From NCBI RefSeq assembly GCF_014203235.1, contig NZ_JACHIN010000009.1, positions 313,539 through 377,538 on the forward strand: DNA of 64,000 nucleotides. Direction: 5' to 3'. A model generated the notes under the pieces. It was not told where the DNA came from, made no database searches, and saw only the letters and a list, made by a program, of their open reading frames with translations. This document shows, in pieces, positions 1 to 7,907 of the stretch (position 1 is its first letter; every line of letters begins with the position of its first letter). The DNA is from Nonomuraea endophytica (GTDB lineage: Bacteria; Actinomycetota; Actinomycetes; Streptosporangiales; Streptosporangiaceae). The position numbers were made by a program, and so were the translations under genes.

Positions 1-2
1 AC

Positions 3-587
3 GGGGTGATCGAGGGCGGCTGCCAGGGGACGTTGCGGGCGGAGGTGCACGTGGCGGGCAAACGCGCCCACAGCGCCAGGTCGTGGTTCGGGGTGAACGC
101 CATCCACGGGATCGAGCCGGTGCTGGCCAGGCTCAACGCCTACCAGGCGAGGCTGCCGGTGGTCGACGGCCTGGAGTACCACGAGGGGCTCAACGCGGTC
201 GGCGTGCGCGGCGGCGTGGCGGGCAACGTCATCCCGGACTCGTGCGTGGTGACCGTCAACTACCGCTTCGCGCCGGACCTTACGATCGAGCAGGCTCAGG
301 AGCATGTGCGCGAGGTCTTCGACGGCTTCGAGGTGAGCTTCACCGACGCCGCCCCCGGCGCGCGTCCCGGGCTGACCGACCCGGTGGCCGCGGCGTTCAC
401 GGCGGCGGTCGGCGGCGAGCCGCGGGCCAAGCTGGGGTGGACGGACGTGGCGCGGTTCTCGGCGCTGGGCGTGCCCGCGGTGAACTACGGTCCGGGGGAT
501 CCGAATCTGGCCCATCAGCAAGGTGAGTACGTGTCGCTGGAGAAGATCGCCGACAGCGAGCGTGCGATGCTGAACTGGCTGGGATAA
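3..587 (+). CDS. dapE: Succinyl-diaminopimelate desuccinylase, C-terminal part (5' end outside window)
   Basis: The frame is open to the left edge, so this is the C-terminal ~194 residues of an M20-family metallopeptidase-fold enzyme. DapE removes succinate from N-succinyl-LL-2,6-diaminopimelate in the cytoplasm, in lysine and peptidoglycan precursor synthesis. Visible family features are the dimerisation-domain stretch beginning GTLRAEVHVAGKRAHSARSW, where the His of RAHSAR is typical of M20 lid domains, and the C-terminal NLAHQQGEYV whose His is a metal ligand in the family. The GTG at position 6 is only an internal Val codon. A stem-loop follows the stop. The order dapE then LOG gene matches other actinobacteria. 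Confidence 0.9.
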   Translation, partial: GVIEGGCQGTLRAEVHVAGKRAHSARSWFGVNAIHGIEPVLARLNAYQARLPVVDGLEYHEGLNAVGVRGGVAGNVIPDSCVVTVNYRFAPDLTIEQAQEHVREVFDGFEVSFTDAAPGARPGLTDPVAAAFTAAVGGEPRAKLGWTDVARFSALGVPAVNYGPGDPNLAHQQGEYVSLEKIADSERAMLNWLG

Positions 588-600
588 GGGCCCACAACGT

Positions 601-646
601 GAAAGTGACCCTCCTCGCCGGCCATTTGGCGGGGAGAGCCACTTTC
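601..646 (+). terminator. Stem-loop after dapE
   Basis: An imperfect 19-bp inverted repeat: GAAAGTG and CCTCCTCGCC pair with GGCGGGGAG and CACTTTC around a ~8-nt loop, with two mismatches and one G-U. No U-run follows, so it is a GC-type terminator at best. Two smaller stems follow, CCCTCT-TCG-AGAGGG near 752-766 and CCCGGC-N5-GCCGGG near 788-804, both upstream of the next gene's inferred start site. Confidence 0.5.
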
Positions 647-832
647 AGTCCCGAGCAGCACCCTCGCCGATTAGACGCAGGGTCCGCGAATTTCGGTTCC
701 TCCTTCTGCGAAGATTTTTCTAAGAGGTTTCACCGTGGGGCTGACCTGGGGTTTCCCTCTTCGAGAGGGTTGGGCGGATTGCCTTCGCCCGGCCGTAAGC
801 CGGGATTCGCCCGTATGGCACGGCCAGCGGGA

Positions 833-845
833 TAGCGTGACCGCA
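833..845 (+). promoter_or_regulatory. Leaderless -10 (TAGCGT) for LOG gene 1
   Basis: TAGCGT at 833-838 lies exactly six bases before the ATG at 845, so transcription would start at the A of the start codon. No Shine-Dalgarno sequence is present. The same geometry recurs at several other genes in the window. Confidence 0.5.
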
Positions 846-1609
846 TGAAGCAGTCACGTCCCGAGCGCCGCCAAGGGCAGGCGGTAGTACGCGGCAACCT
901 CGTGCCAGACTCCACCCACGACCAGCGCCTGCTCGACCGGCAGGGGTCCACCGACTGGCTGCACATGGATCCGTGGCGGGTGCTGCGCATCCAGGCGGAG
1001 TTCGTGGAGGGCTTCGGGCAACTGGCGGAGCTGCCGCCGGCGGTCACCGTGTTCGGGTCGGCGCGGACGCCTGACGACTCGCCCGAGTACGAGATGGGCG
1101 TGGAGCTCGGACGCGCGCTGGCCGAGTCGGGCTACGCGGTCATCACCGGCGGCGGTCCCGGCGTCATGGAGGCGGCCAACCGGGGCGCCACCGAGGTGGA
1201 CGGCGCGGTCTCGGTGGGGCTCGGGATCGAGCTGCCGTTCGAGCAGAAGATGAACGACTACGTGGACCTCGGGATCGAGTTCCGGTACTTCTTCGTGCGC
1301 AAGACGATGTTCGTCAAGTACTCGTGCGGGTTCATCGCGCTGCCGGGCGGGTTCGGCACGCTGGACGAGCTGTTCGAGGCGCTGACGCTGGTGCAGACGC
1401 GCAAGGTGACGTCGTTCCCGGTGGTGCTGATGGGCACCGAGTTCTGGGGCGGGATGGTCGACTGGATCAAGAACACGCTCCTGGGCACCGGCAAGATCGC
1501 CGCCCAGGACCTCGACCTCATCCACCTCACCGACGACGTCCACGAGGCGGTCCGCATCATCACCGGCGGCGGCTCCCTCCGCCCCCCGCCCGCCGTCGAG
1601 CCCCAGTAG
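845..1609 (+). CDS. LOG family (TIGR00730) Rossmann-fold protein 1
   Basis: A 254-residue lysine-decarboxylase-like fold protein of the LOG family. Characterised relatives are cytokinin riboside 5'-monophosphate phosphoribohydrolases; the physiological substrate in actinobacteria is not settled. Visible signatures are GSAR (71-74), TGGGPGVMEAANRG (101-114) and the nucleotide-binding PGGFGTLDE (167-175). The N-terminal ~40 residues are an extension compared with short LOG proteins. The ATG has no SD but a -10 hexamer six bases upstream, consistent with leaderless translation. A second, shorter LOG gene lies 278 bases downstream; the two are not close copies. Confidence 0.88.
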   Translation: MKQSRPERRQGQAVVRGNLVPDSTHDQRLLDRQGSTDWLHMDPWRVLRIQAEFVEGFGQLAELPPAVTVFGSARTPDDSPEYEMGVELGRALAESGYAVITGGGPGVMEAANRGATEVDGAVSVGLGIELPFEQKMNDYVDLGIEFRYFFVRKTMFVKYSCGFIALPGGFGTLDELFEALTLVQTRKVTSFPVVLMGTEFWGGMVDWIKNTLLGTGKIAAQDLDLIHLTDDVHEAVRIITGGGSLRPPPAVEPQ

Positions 1610-1637
1610 CTCTTTGGTTCTTCTCTTACTGCTCTAT

Positions 1638-1740
1638 CTGTTACGGCAAGCCTGGTCGGCGCCCCCCGCCGCCGTGGGCGGGCGCAGATCGTAGGGTCGC
1701 TTCTCACGTCGGACGTGGTTCCCGCCGCGACGGCGATGTG
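1638..1740 (+). repeat. Dispersed ~100-bp repeat, copy A
   Basis: Begins CTGTTACGGCAAGCC and includes a CCCGCC/GGCGGG stem region and TCGCTTCTCACGTC. It aligns by eye over its whole length with copy B (22515-22614) and, on the other strand, copy C (23690-23788). A is the most diverged copy. It is intergenic and has no coding capacity. Its 3' end is the founder unit of the 20-bp tandem array that follows. Confidence 0.7.
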
Positions 1741-1840
1741 TCAACCACGACCGTGATGCGCCCGCCGCGACGGCGATGCGTCAGCCGCGCCCGTGATGCG
1801 CCCGCCGCTACGGTGATGCGCTCGCCGCCACGGGCTTGTG
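1721..1840 (+). repeat. Six tandem copies of a 20-bp unit
   Basis: The period is exactly 20 with consensus CCCGCCGCGACGGCGATGCG, at 1721, 1741, 1761, 1781, 1801 and 1821. Copies 1, 3 and 5 resemble each other more than copies 2, 4 and 6, so a 40-bp higher-order unit is also visible. The last copy is degraded. It lies between the two LOG genes. Confidence 0.85.
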
Positions 1841-1887
1841 CTGGGCGGTGCTCTTGGGCTTGGCGGGGGCGCATAGGCTGATATGTC

Positions 1888-2472
1888 GTGAATGTTTGTG
1901 TCTTCTGCGCTTCAAGCCTGAAAATTGACCACAAATACCTCGATCTGGCTGCCGAAGTGGGCACTCAGCTTGCCAAGCGTGGGCACACGCTGGTCAGCGG
2001 TGGCGCCACCGTGTCCTGCATGGGGGCCGTCGCCGCCGCCGCGCGTGCCGCCGGTGGGCACACCGTGGGCGTCATCCCGCAGGTGCTGGTCGACATCGAG
2101 GTCGCCGACCACGACTCCGACGAGCTCATCGTCACCGCCGGCATGCGCGAACGCAAAGGCATCATGGACGCCCGCTCCGACGCCTTCCTCGTCCTGCCCG
2201 GTGGGATTGGGACGCTGGAGGAGCTCTTCGAGATCTGGACCGCCCGGGTCATCGGGATCCACGATCGCCCGCTCGTCATCCTTGACCCGTGGGGCCTGTA
2301 CGACCCGCTCCGCCGGCTGATCGAGGACATGTACGAGGCCGGTTTCACCCGTGCCAACGTCTTCGACGCGATCGCCTGGACCGCCACCGTGGACGATGCC
2401 CTGGCCCACCTCGAAGCCACTCCCAAGCCGGTTCGCCCCTCCGTCGCCGAGCTCGGCGAAGCCACTCCCTGA
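1888..2472 (+). CDS. LOG family (TIGR00730) Rossmann-fold protein 2
   Basis: A 194-residue LOG-type protein, the usual length for plant-like LOG enzymes. It carries CVFCASS at the N-terminus, the substrate motif MRERK (86-90) and PGGIGTLEE (104-112). The usual glycine-rich GGGxxGLMG loop reads SGGATVSCMG (37-46), a noticeable change. The likely role is phosphoribohydrolase-type cleavage of a nucleoside monophosphate in the cytoplasm; function is inferred from family only. The start is GTG with a TAGGCT hexamer eight bases upstream and no SD. It lies just upstream of the conserved membrane protein and DNA glycosylase pair. Confidence 0.86.
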   Translation: MNVCVFCASSLKIDHKYLDLAAEVGTQLAKRGHTLVSGGATVSCMGAVAAAARAAGGHTVGVIPQVLVDIEVADHDSDELIVTAGMRERKGIMDARSDAFLVLPGGIGTLEELFEIWTARVIGIHDRPLVILDPWGLYDPLRRLIEDMYEAGFTRANVFDAIAWTATVDDALAHLEATPKPVRPSVAELGEATP

Positions 2473-2487
2473 TCTTGTCTTTCTGGG

Positions 2488-2769
2488 TCAGGCCAGGCCG
2501 CGGCGGGTCAGGGCCGGGGGGCGGCGGCCGGCCAGGGAGTCGGTCATGTCGAGGGCCTGCCGTACCTCGTCGTGGTGGTGGGTGATGAAGATCTGGGTTC
2601 CGTGCCAGCGGTAGACGGCGGCGGCGGCCAGGGCGGGGTTGAGGTCGGAGGGGAGTTCCACCACGACGACGGCGCCTGTCGCCACCAGGCGGGCGGCCTC
2701 TGCGGGGGAGTCGGCGCGGGTCCAGGAAGGGTCTACTGGCGCGCCCGGGGCGACAAGTGTGGGCTGCAT
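2488..2769 (-). CDS. Small conserved-looking protein of unknown function (93 aa)
   Basis: A 93-residue soluble protein starting MQPTLVAPGAP; I do not recognise a named family. It has an alpha/beta-looking pattern (AARLVATGAVVVVELPSDL, then a RWHGTQIFITHHHDEVR segment) and no signal peptide or membrane segment. The ATG at 2769 is chosen because TACGAT lies exactly six bases upstream on this strand, indicating a leaderless transcript; longer readings upstream would run through the divergent gene. Its promoter overlaps that of the divergent membrane protein gene. Confidence 0.6.
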   Translation of the reverse strand: MQPTLVAPGAPVDPSWTRADSPAEAARLVATGAVVVVELPSDLNPALAAAAVYRWHGTQIFITHHHDEVRQALDMTDSLAGRRPPALTRRGLA

Positions 2770-2775
2770 GTCTCG

Positions 2776-2791
2776 ATCGTATGAGTACGAT
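2776..2791. promoter_or_regulatory. Overlapping divergent leaderless promoters (palindromic pair of TACGAT)
   Basis: ATCGTA-TGAG-TACGAT: the same -10 hexamer faces both ways with four bases between. Each hexamer is six bases from the start codon of its gene (ATG 2769 on minus, GTG 2798 on plus). The -35 region of each promoter therefore overlaps the other promoter and start codon, so the two should be mutually exclusive in RNA polymerase occupancy. Confidence 0.6.
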
Positions 2792-2797
2792 GCCAAT

Positions 2798-3328
2798 GTG
2801 CTGGTCGTACTCGCCATCGCCGCGCTCGCCATTCTCGCCTGCGTGGTGCTGGTCTCCCTCGGTAGGGGCGGTGAGCTGACCGAGTTCCCGCCTGACGTCC
2901 CGCCGCTCGACCTGCCCGAGTCCGGGCAACTGACGGCGGTTGACTTCATGGCGCTGCATCTGCCGGTCAACCTGGTCGGATATCACACGCAGAGCGTGGA
3001 TGAGACGCTGCGGCGCGCCGCCAGCGCCATCAGCGCGCGTGACACCAGGATCGCCGTGCTGGAGCAGCGGGTCTCGGAACTGCTGTCCAGCAGGCTGCAG
3101 GCCCGGCAGGAGGTGTACGCGGCCCCGGGCGCCGGGCTCCGCACCGAGCACGAGCCGCCGGTGGTCGAGCTGGAGCTGGCCGAGGAAGGCGATGATCCTG
3201 AGGTGCCGGAGGAGCCCGCCGTACCCGCACCCGAACCCACTCCTCCCGTGGACGAGGCGGAGAAGCAGCCTACGGCGACCGACGTGCTCGTCCACAAGGC
3301 CAAGGAGCCGGAGGGCGGGGCCGCGTGA
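2798..3328 (+). CDS. DivIVA-domain-like single-pass membrane protein
   Basis: An N-terminal membrane helix (about residues 2-20, LVVLAIAALAILACVVLVSL) precedes a linker rich in Pro and acidic residues. A cytoplasmic segment with a DivIVA-like pattern follows (FMALHLPVNLVGYHTQSVDETLRRAASAI), then a short coiled coil (ARDTRIAVLEQRVSELLSSR) and an acidic, Pro-rich tail. It sits immediately before tag, the position of the Rv1209-type gene in mycobacteria. The GTG at 2798 is preferred over ATG 2768 because TACGAT stands six bases before it and because it puts the membrane helix at the N-terminus. The end overlaps tag by four bases. Confidence 0.72.
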   Translation: MLVVLAIAALAILACVVLVSLGRGGELTEFPPDVPPLDLPESGQLTAVDFMALHLPVNLVGYHTQSVDETLRRAASAISARDTRIAVLEQRVSELLSSRLQARQEVYAAPGAGLRTEHEPPVVELELAEEGDDPEVPEEPAVPAPEPTPPVDEAEKQPTATDVLVHKAKEPEGGAA

Positions 3329-3882
3329 GCGAGGTGATCCGCTGCTGGTGGACCGGCATGGCGGACCCCGTGTACATCGCCTACCACGACGAGGAGTGGG
3401 GACGCCCGGTCCGCGGCGATGACAAGGTGTTCGAGCGGGTGTCGCTGGAGGCGTTCCAGTCGGGGCTGTCGTGGCTGACGATCCTGCGCAAGCGCGAGAA
3501 CTTCCGCGCCGCCTTCGACGGGTTCGCGATCGAGAAGGTGGCCGCCTACACCGAGCGGGACGTGGAGCGGCTGCTCGGCGACGCGGGCATCGTGCGCAAC
3601 CGGGCGAAGGTCGAGGCGGTCATCGCCAACGCCCAGGCCGCGCTCGACCTGCCGGACGGCCTGTCGGCGCTGGTGTGGCGGCACGCCGACCCGGACTCGC
3701 CGGTGCCCAAGGCGATGGGCGACGTCCCGGCCATCACTCCCGGCTCCAAGGCGCTGGCCAAGGAGCTGAAGAAGCACGGTTTCCGCTTCGTCGGCCCGAC
3801 CACCGCCTACGCCCTGATGCAGGCCATCGGCCTGGTCAACGACCACCTCGCCGACTGCGTCGTCAGGACCGGGCGACGCTGA
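3325..3882 (+). CDS. tag: DNA-3-methyladenine glycosylase I
   Basis: A 185-residue HhH-superfamily base-excision repair enzyme that removes 3-methyladenine from alkylated DNA. The Zn-binding set typical of Tag is intact: Cys7, His21, His174 and Cys178. The family's catalytic/base-recognition Glu and aromatic residues are present in LEAFQSGLSW (Glu42, Trp50). The GTG start overlaps the preceding stop by four bases, suggesting translational coupling. Its 3' end overlaps the convergent DUF2264 gene by 20 bases, the boundary where the inserted sugar cassette begins. Confidence 0.93.
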   Translation: MSEVIRCWWTGMADPVYIAYHDEEWGRPVRGDDKVFERVSLEAFQSGLSWLTILRKRENFRAAFDGFAIEKVAAYTERDVERLLGDAGIVRNRAKVEAVIANAQAALDLPDGLSALVWRHADPDSPVPKAMGDVPAITPGSKALAKELKKHGFRFVGPTTAYALMQAIGLVNDHLADCVVRTGRR

Positions 3883-5683
3883 CCGTGTCGCCGTCGGGGA
3901 AGGTGATCTCGACGGCGTCCGCGCTCACCTCGACGCCGATGGCGTCTCGAAGGGCCGTCGGGTGTACGGCGTCGCCCGACAGCACCACCAGCGTCACGTG
4001 TGTCCCGGGGCTGTCCGCCTCCAGGCGGGGTGTGGCCGAGTGGGGGCCGAAGGCGTTGGCCTCGACGTCGCGGACGACGGTGGCGTGCTGCCAGCCGTAC
4101 AGGCCGATGAGCGCTGAGGTGAGGCCGTCCGCCCGCCGCGCCAGCGCCCACCCGGCGCCGGTCACCACCGCGGGCGGCGAGGCGTCCGCGACCGCGTAGC
4201 CGCCTTCCCGGACCGTGGAGCCGGTCGGCGCGGTGATGGCGTGGACGCGGATCTCCCACGGACCGCGGACGACCGACGTGGTGGTGACACGCTCGCCGCC
4301 GGGGGTCTCGTAGAAGGAGGAGGCGGTCCTGTCCTCGCAGGTCAGCGCGTGGATGGCGCCTCTGGGGGAGGCGGGTGAGACCGTGATGTGGTTGTCGGCG
4401 GCGGTGCCGTGGTCGGGGCCGGTGCGGGTGGAGTAGGCGAACCGGGCGTAGTGGGGGTCGTCGGGCGGGGCGCCGTGGTCGCTGCCGTGGTTGACCAGCC
4501 GGACCAGGCCGTCGTGCCGGGTGCCGTGCAGGAGCAGGCCGGTCGCGGGGACGGCGGCCACGACGTCGCCCTCGTCCAGCGGCAGCGGCTGCTCGCGCTC
4601 GGTCCACACCGGGTGCTCAGAAGGCAGGAGCAGCCCCAGGAAGCCCTTCGACGCCCAGTAGGGCGAGGCAGGACCCGAGTACGACTGCGTGGCCGGCAGG
4701 AACGTGTCGTACCAGCCGAGCGACAGCAGGCCGCGTGAGTCCGGCACCCCGCGCTCGGCGAAGTGCCGGACCACGGACGAGGTCAGCTTCCGCGTCTGCC
4801 CGGCCGACAGCGGGCTGGCGTCGGCCAGCGCGCCCATCCACACGGGCGCGAGGGCGGCGAAGCGGTAGGCCAGCGACCGCCCCTGATGGATGGGCGCCCC
4901 ATCCGACCCGAAGAAATGCTGATATGTCGTCAAAAAGGTGTGGAGGCGATCCCGGTACACCTCGCCCGACGCCCCCGACATCCGCGTCCACATCAGCGGA
5001 TACAGGTGCATCGCCCACCCGCAGTAGTAGTCGAAGTTGCGGGTGCCGCCGTCGGTGTACCAGCCGTCGCCGACGTACCAGTCCTCGATCCGCGCCAGCC
5101 CCCGGTCGATCTCCTCCTGCCGGTACGGCCCGCCCACCGACTTGAGAAACTCCTCCGACACGGTCTGGAACAACATCCAGTTGTTGTCCCAGGTCCGCTT
5201 GCCCACGAACCCGCCCAGCCACGCGACCACCCGCTCCCGCACCGAGGAGTCGAGCCGGTCCCAGAGCCAGGCCCGCGTCTCGTGCAGCCCGATCGCGATC
5301 GAGGCGGCCTCGACCATCTGCTGCGAGCAGTCGGTCAGCACCGGCCAGGAATCGGCGGCCGAGGGGTCGGTCCCGGCGGCCAGGCCGTCGGCGTAGCGCT
5401 CGATCAGGCCGGGTGGCGCCTCGCCCCTGGCTCCCGCGATCCGGAAGGCGGCCAGCAGGAAGGTGCGGGCGAAGCCCTCCAGCCCGTCCGAGCGCACCCC
5501 GGACCAGCTCGGCCGTCCCGGGAGGTCGTAGCGGGCCAGACCCGGCGAGGCGTACGGCACGACCGCGTCGAGCAACTGGTCGGCCACCGCCTCCCAGTGG
5601 GCGCGGGTCCAGCCGGTGCGCGGGGAGAGGATGCGGTCGGTGGGCGGGAGGTGGAGGTGAAAGCGCTTGCTGTCGTCCGTCAA
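3863..5683 (-). CDS. DUF2264 domain protein (putative glycan-processing enzyme)
   Basis: A 606-residue cytoplasmic protein matching DUF2264, a family with an (alpha/alpha)-toroid N-terminal half and a beta-rich C-terminal half, usually found in sugar utilisation loci. Visible are TRAHWEAVADQLLDAV, the NNWMLFQTVSEEFLKSVGG segment and the aromatic run GWYTDGGTRNFDYYCGWAMHLYP. No signal peptide is present, so it would act on imported oligosaccharide. It lies 15 bases downstream of the LacI gene in the same operon. A LacI-type palindrome sits inside codons 5-9. Enzymatic activity is inferred from the fold and context only. Confidence 0.85.
   Translation of the reverse strand: MTDDSKRFHLHLPPTDRILSPRTGWTRAHWEAVADQLLDAVVPYASPGLARYDLPGRPSWSGVRSDGLEGFARTFLLAAFRIAGARGEAPPGLIERYADGLAAGTDPSAADSWPVLTDCSQQMVEAASIAIGLHETRAWLWDRLDSSVRERVVAWLGGFVGKRTWDNNWMLFQTVSEEFLKSVGGPYRQEEIDRGLARIEDWYVGDGWYTDGGTRNFDYYCGWAMHLYPLMWTRMSGASGEVYRDRLHTFLTTYQHFFGSDGAPIHQGRSLAYRFAALAPVWMGALADASPLSAGQTRKLTSSVVRHFAERGVPDSRGLLSLGWYDTFLPATQSYSGPASPYWASKGFLGLLLPSEHPVWTEREQPLPLDEGDVVAAVPATGLLLHGTRHDGLVRLVNHGSDHGAPPDDPHYARFAYSTRTGPDHGTAADNHITVSPASPRGAIHALTCEDRTASSFYETPGGERVTTTSVVRGPWEIRVHAITAPTGSTVREGGYAVADASPPAVVTGAGWALARRADGLTSALIGLYGWQHATVVRDVEANAFGPHSATPRLEADSPGTHVTLVVLSGDAVHPTALRDAIGVEVSADAVEITFPDGDTVSVARS
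5659..5670. promoter_or_regulatory. Intragenic LacI-type palindrome
   Basis: GAAAGCGCTTGC contains the perfect palindrome AAGCGCTT, the classic LacI/CcpA-class core, near the 5' end of the DUF2264 coding sequence. It could be a secondary operator for the adjacent regulator or coincidence with the Ser-Lys-Arg-Phe codons. Confidence 0.35.
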
Positions 5684-5698
5684 GGTTTCCGGAGCTTT

Positions 5699-6787
5699 CT
5701 ATCGGCGGCCTGCGGCTTTTCTGGCTTGTGGGGCGGCAAGCGGTTTCGGTGCGCTCACGGATTCCCTGACCACGATGCTGGTCCCGACCCGGGTGCTGGT
5801 CTGCACGGGCGAGAGGTAGTCGCTGCCGTCGGCTATGCCGAGCGCCAGCCGTACGGCCTGGCGGCCCATCTCCTCCAGCGGGATGCGCACGGTCGTCAGC
5901 CGGGGACGGAGCTCCTGGGCGAGCGGGACGTCGTCGTAGCCCACGACGGACATGTCGCCCGGGACCGTGAGCCCGGCCGACTCCAGCGCCTGCATCGCCC
6001 CGGCCGCGACGTTGTCGTTGGCCGCGAAGATCGCGGTGAAGACGGCGCCCTCGGCCAGCAGCTCCCTGACCCGCTCGTAGCCGAAGCGGCGGCTGAGCGG
6101 GCCCGGCTGGACCAGGTCGTCGGCGAAGTCCAGCCCGCGCAGCTCCAGCGCGCGCCGGTGCCCGGCCAGGCGGGCGACGGTAGTGGAGAAGAGCGCGGGG
6201 CCGCCCAGGAACAGGATGCGCCGGTGCCCCTGGGTGATCAGGTGGTCGGTGATGGCGAAGGCGCCGCCCTCGTTGTCGTACTCGACGACCTTGGTCGGCA
6301 CGTCGCCGCCCACCGACGGCCGCCCGCACAGCACGAGCGTGGAGCCGCTGGCGTGCAGGGCACGAGCCCGGCGGCCGACCTGGGTGGCGTAGGCGCGGTC
6401 CTCGTAGGCGCCGCCGACCAGGATGACCGCGTCGGCCCGCTGCTCGTGCAGCAGGTCGATGAGCGCCAGCTCCTGCTCGTGGCTGCCCTGGGTGCAGCAG
6501 ATGATGCAGAGCCTGCCCTGGGCGGTGGCCTCGCGCTCCACGCCGCGGGCGATGAAGGCGTAGAACGGGTCGATCACGTCGTTGATGATGATCCCGACGG
6601 TCCTGTTCGTCGCCCCGGCCAGGGCGCGGGCGTGCGCGTTGGCCACGTAGCCCAGTTCGACGATGGCCGCCTCGACCCTGGCGCGCGTCGACTCGGCCAC
6701 CGGGTAGTTGCGGTTGATCACCCGAGAGACGGTCGCGCTGGACACACCGGCGAGTCTGGCCACGTCGGCGATGGTCGCCTCGGTCAC
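5699..6787 (-). CDS. LacI/GalR family transcriptional regulator
   Basis: A 362-residue repressor. The N-terminal helix-turn-helix is TIADVARLAGVSSATVSRVI (about 5-24), followed by the hinge and a periplasmic-binding-protein-like effector domain (NRTVGIIINDVIDPFYAFIA through VGYDDVPLAQELRPRLTTVR). The start is the GTG at 6787, with GGGAGG about seven bases upstream; the same frame stays open further upstream but that part has no family resemblance. It most likely controls this cassette through the sites in the 7.8-7.9 kb promoter region. The effector is unknown, probably a mono- or oligosaccharide. Confidence 0.9.
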   Translation of the reverse strand: MTEATIADVARLAGVSSATVSRVINRNYPVAESTRARVEAAIVELGYVANAHARALAGATNRTVGIIINDVIDPFYAFIARGVEREATAQGRLCIICCTQGSHEQELALIDLLHEQRADAVILVGGAYEDRAYATQVGRRARALHASGSTLVLCGRPSVGGDVPTKVVEYDNEGGAFAITDHLITQGHRRILFLGGPALFSTTVARLAGHRRALELRGLDFADDLVQPGPLSRRFGYERVRELLAEGAVFTAIFAANDNVAAGAMQALESAGLTVPGDMSVVGYDDVPLAQELRPRLTTVRIPLEEMGRQAVRLALGIADGSDYLSPVQTSTRVGTSIVVRESVSAPKPLAAPQARKAAGRR

Positions 6788-6804
6788 GGGCCCTCCCTTG
6801 TCAC

Positions 6805-7803
6805 TCACGCTATTCTGCCCAGTTCGTCGATGTGGATCTCGTGCCTCAGCGGCCGGCCCGAGCAGTAGCGCGCCACCTCGTCCAGCGCCGAGTCGGCCAG
6901 CCGAGTCAGTTCGCCGCCCTGGGCTCCGGCCAGGTGCGGCGTGACGAAGACGTTGGGCAGCGCGAAGAACGGGTGGCCGGGCGGCAGCGGCTCGGGGTCG
7001 CTGACGTCGAGTATCGCGTCGAGCCTGCCGCTCGTCACCTCCTCGGCCAGTGCGAGCGTGTCCACGAGCGCCCCGCGGGCGGTGTTGACGAGCACGGCGC
7101 CGTCGCGCATCAGCGCCAGCCGGTCGCGGCCGATCATCCGGTGCGTCTCCGGCGTGTCCGGCGCGTGCAGGGTGACCACGTGAGAGCGGCGCACCAGCGT
7201 GTCGAGGTCGGTCAGCCGCCCGCCCAGCGCCGCGGCCTCGCCCGGATCGGCGTACGGGTCGTAGACCAGCACCTCGGCGTCCAGGTTGCGCAGCAGCGCG
7301 AGCACCCGCCGGCCGATGCGCGACATGCCGACGACGCCGATCGTGATCCGGTGCGTGCCCAGCCACGGCAGGCCGGAGAAGTCCCGCCTGCTGCCCTGGG
7401 CGCGGTAGCGATGGGCCATCGTGAACGCCCGCTTCGCCCCGAACACGATCGCCGCGAAGGTGAACTCGGCCACCGGGATCGCGTTCGCGTCGGCCGCGCT
7501 GGTGACGCGCACGCTGCGCAGTACCACCGGCTCCAGGAACGTCTTCACGGTGCCCGCGGCGTGCGCGATCAGCCGCAGCCCCGGCGCGGCCCGGAGCAGC
7601 CGCCCGTCGAGCGGCGGGCAGCCCCAGCCGGTCACGAGCACCTCCGTCTCGGCCAGGACCTTCTCGTCCACCTCGTGCATGACCTCGCCGTGGAGGTCGA
7701 CCAGGCGGGCCAGCCGGTCGAGGGCGCCCCCGCTGAAGACCGACTCGCGCACGCCGGGCCCCATGGCCAGGACGGCACGCGGTCTTCGGCTCTCTTCCCG
7801 CAC
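6805..7803 (-). CDS. D-isomer-specific 2-hydroxyacid dehydrogenase family protein
   Basis: A 332-residue NAD(P)-dependent dehydrogenase fold. The catalytic triad is present: Arg243 (TARGALVD), Glu271 (SDPEPLPPGHP) and His290 (VTPHLAGA). The dinucleotide loop reads GMSRIG (159-164) instead of GxGxIG, with the second Gly replaced by Ser, so cofactor binding may be altered. It is the first gene of the leftward operon. The GTG start at 7803 has GGGGAG eight bases upstream. A role in oxidising or reducing a sugar-acid intermediate is inferred from context. Confidence 0.88.
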   Translation of the reverse strand: MREESRRPRAVLAMGPGVRESVFSGGALDRLARLVDLHGEVMHEVDEKVLAETEVLVTGWGCPPLDGRLLRAAPGLRLIAHAAGTVKTFLEPVVLRSVRVTSAADANAIPVAEFTFAAIVFGAKRAFTMAHRYRAQGSRRDFSGLPWLGTHRITIGVVGMSRIGRRVLALLRNLDAEVLVYDPYADPGEAAALGGRLTDLDTLVRRSHVVTLHAPDTPETHRMIGRDRLALMRDGAVLVNTARGALVDTLALAEEVTSGRLDAILDVSDPEPLPPGHPFFALPNVFVTPHLAGAQGGELTRLADSALDEVARYCSGRPLRHEIHIDELGRIA

Positions 7804-7821
7804 GTGTTTCGCTCCCCGATA

Positions 7822-7832
7822 GTAAGCGCGTT
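7822..7832. promoter_or_regulatory. LacI-like operator half (leftward promoter)
   Basis: GTAAGCGCGTT on plus (AACGCGCTTAC on minus). It lies just downstream of the predicted leftward start site and shares GCTTAC in opposite orientation with the site at 7921-7931. Confidence 0.5.
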
Positions 7833-7850
7833 CTATGAACTTGAGGCCGC

Positions 7851-7879
7851 ACGCTAGGCCCTGCCTGCGGCGCAGTCAA
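7851..7879 (-). promoter_or_regulatory. Sigma70-type promoter for dehydrogenase/LacI/DUF2264 operon
   Basis: Reading leftward: TTGACT (7879-7874), 17-base spacer, TAGCGT (7856-7851), start predicted near 7844. An operator-like site lies at about +12 to +22. Confidence 0.5.
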
Positions 7880-7907
7880 GCGATCTGCCGTTTCGCACCA
7901 GAGGGTC

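Noticed and set aside
2345..3295. A 316-codon minus-strand frame across the LOG2 end and DivIVA-like gene
   Set aside because: Shadow of two better-supported genes; composition is His/Arg/Gly-rich with no family pattern.
4763..6868. A 701-codon plus-strand open frame
   Set aside because: Low-complexity Arg/Gly/Pro product antisense to DUF2264 and LacI; typical high-GC shadow frame.
5699..7879. A 726-codon minus-strand open frame apparently fusing an N-terminal region to the LacI protein
   Set aside because: The N-terminal half is out-of-frame reading of the 2-hydroxyacid dehydrogenase gene; the LacI protein starts at GTG 6787 with its own SD.
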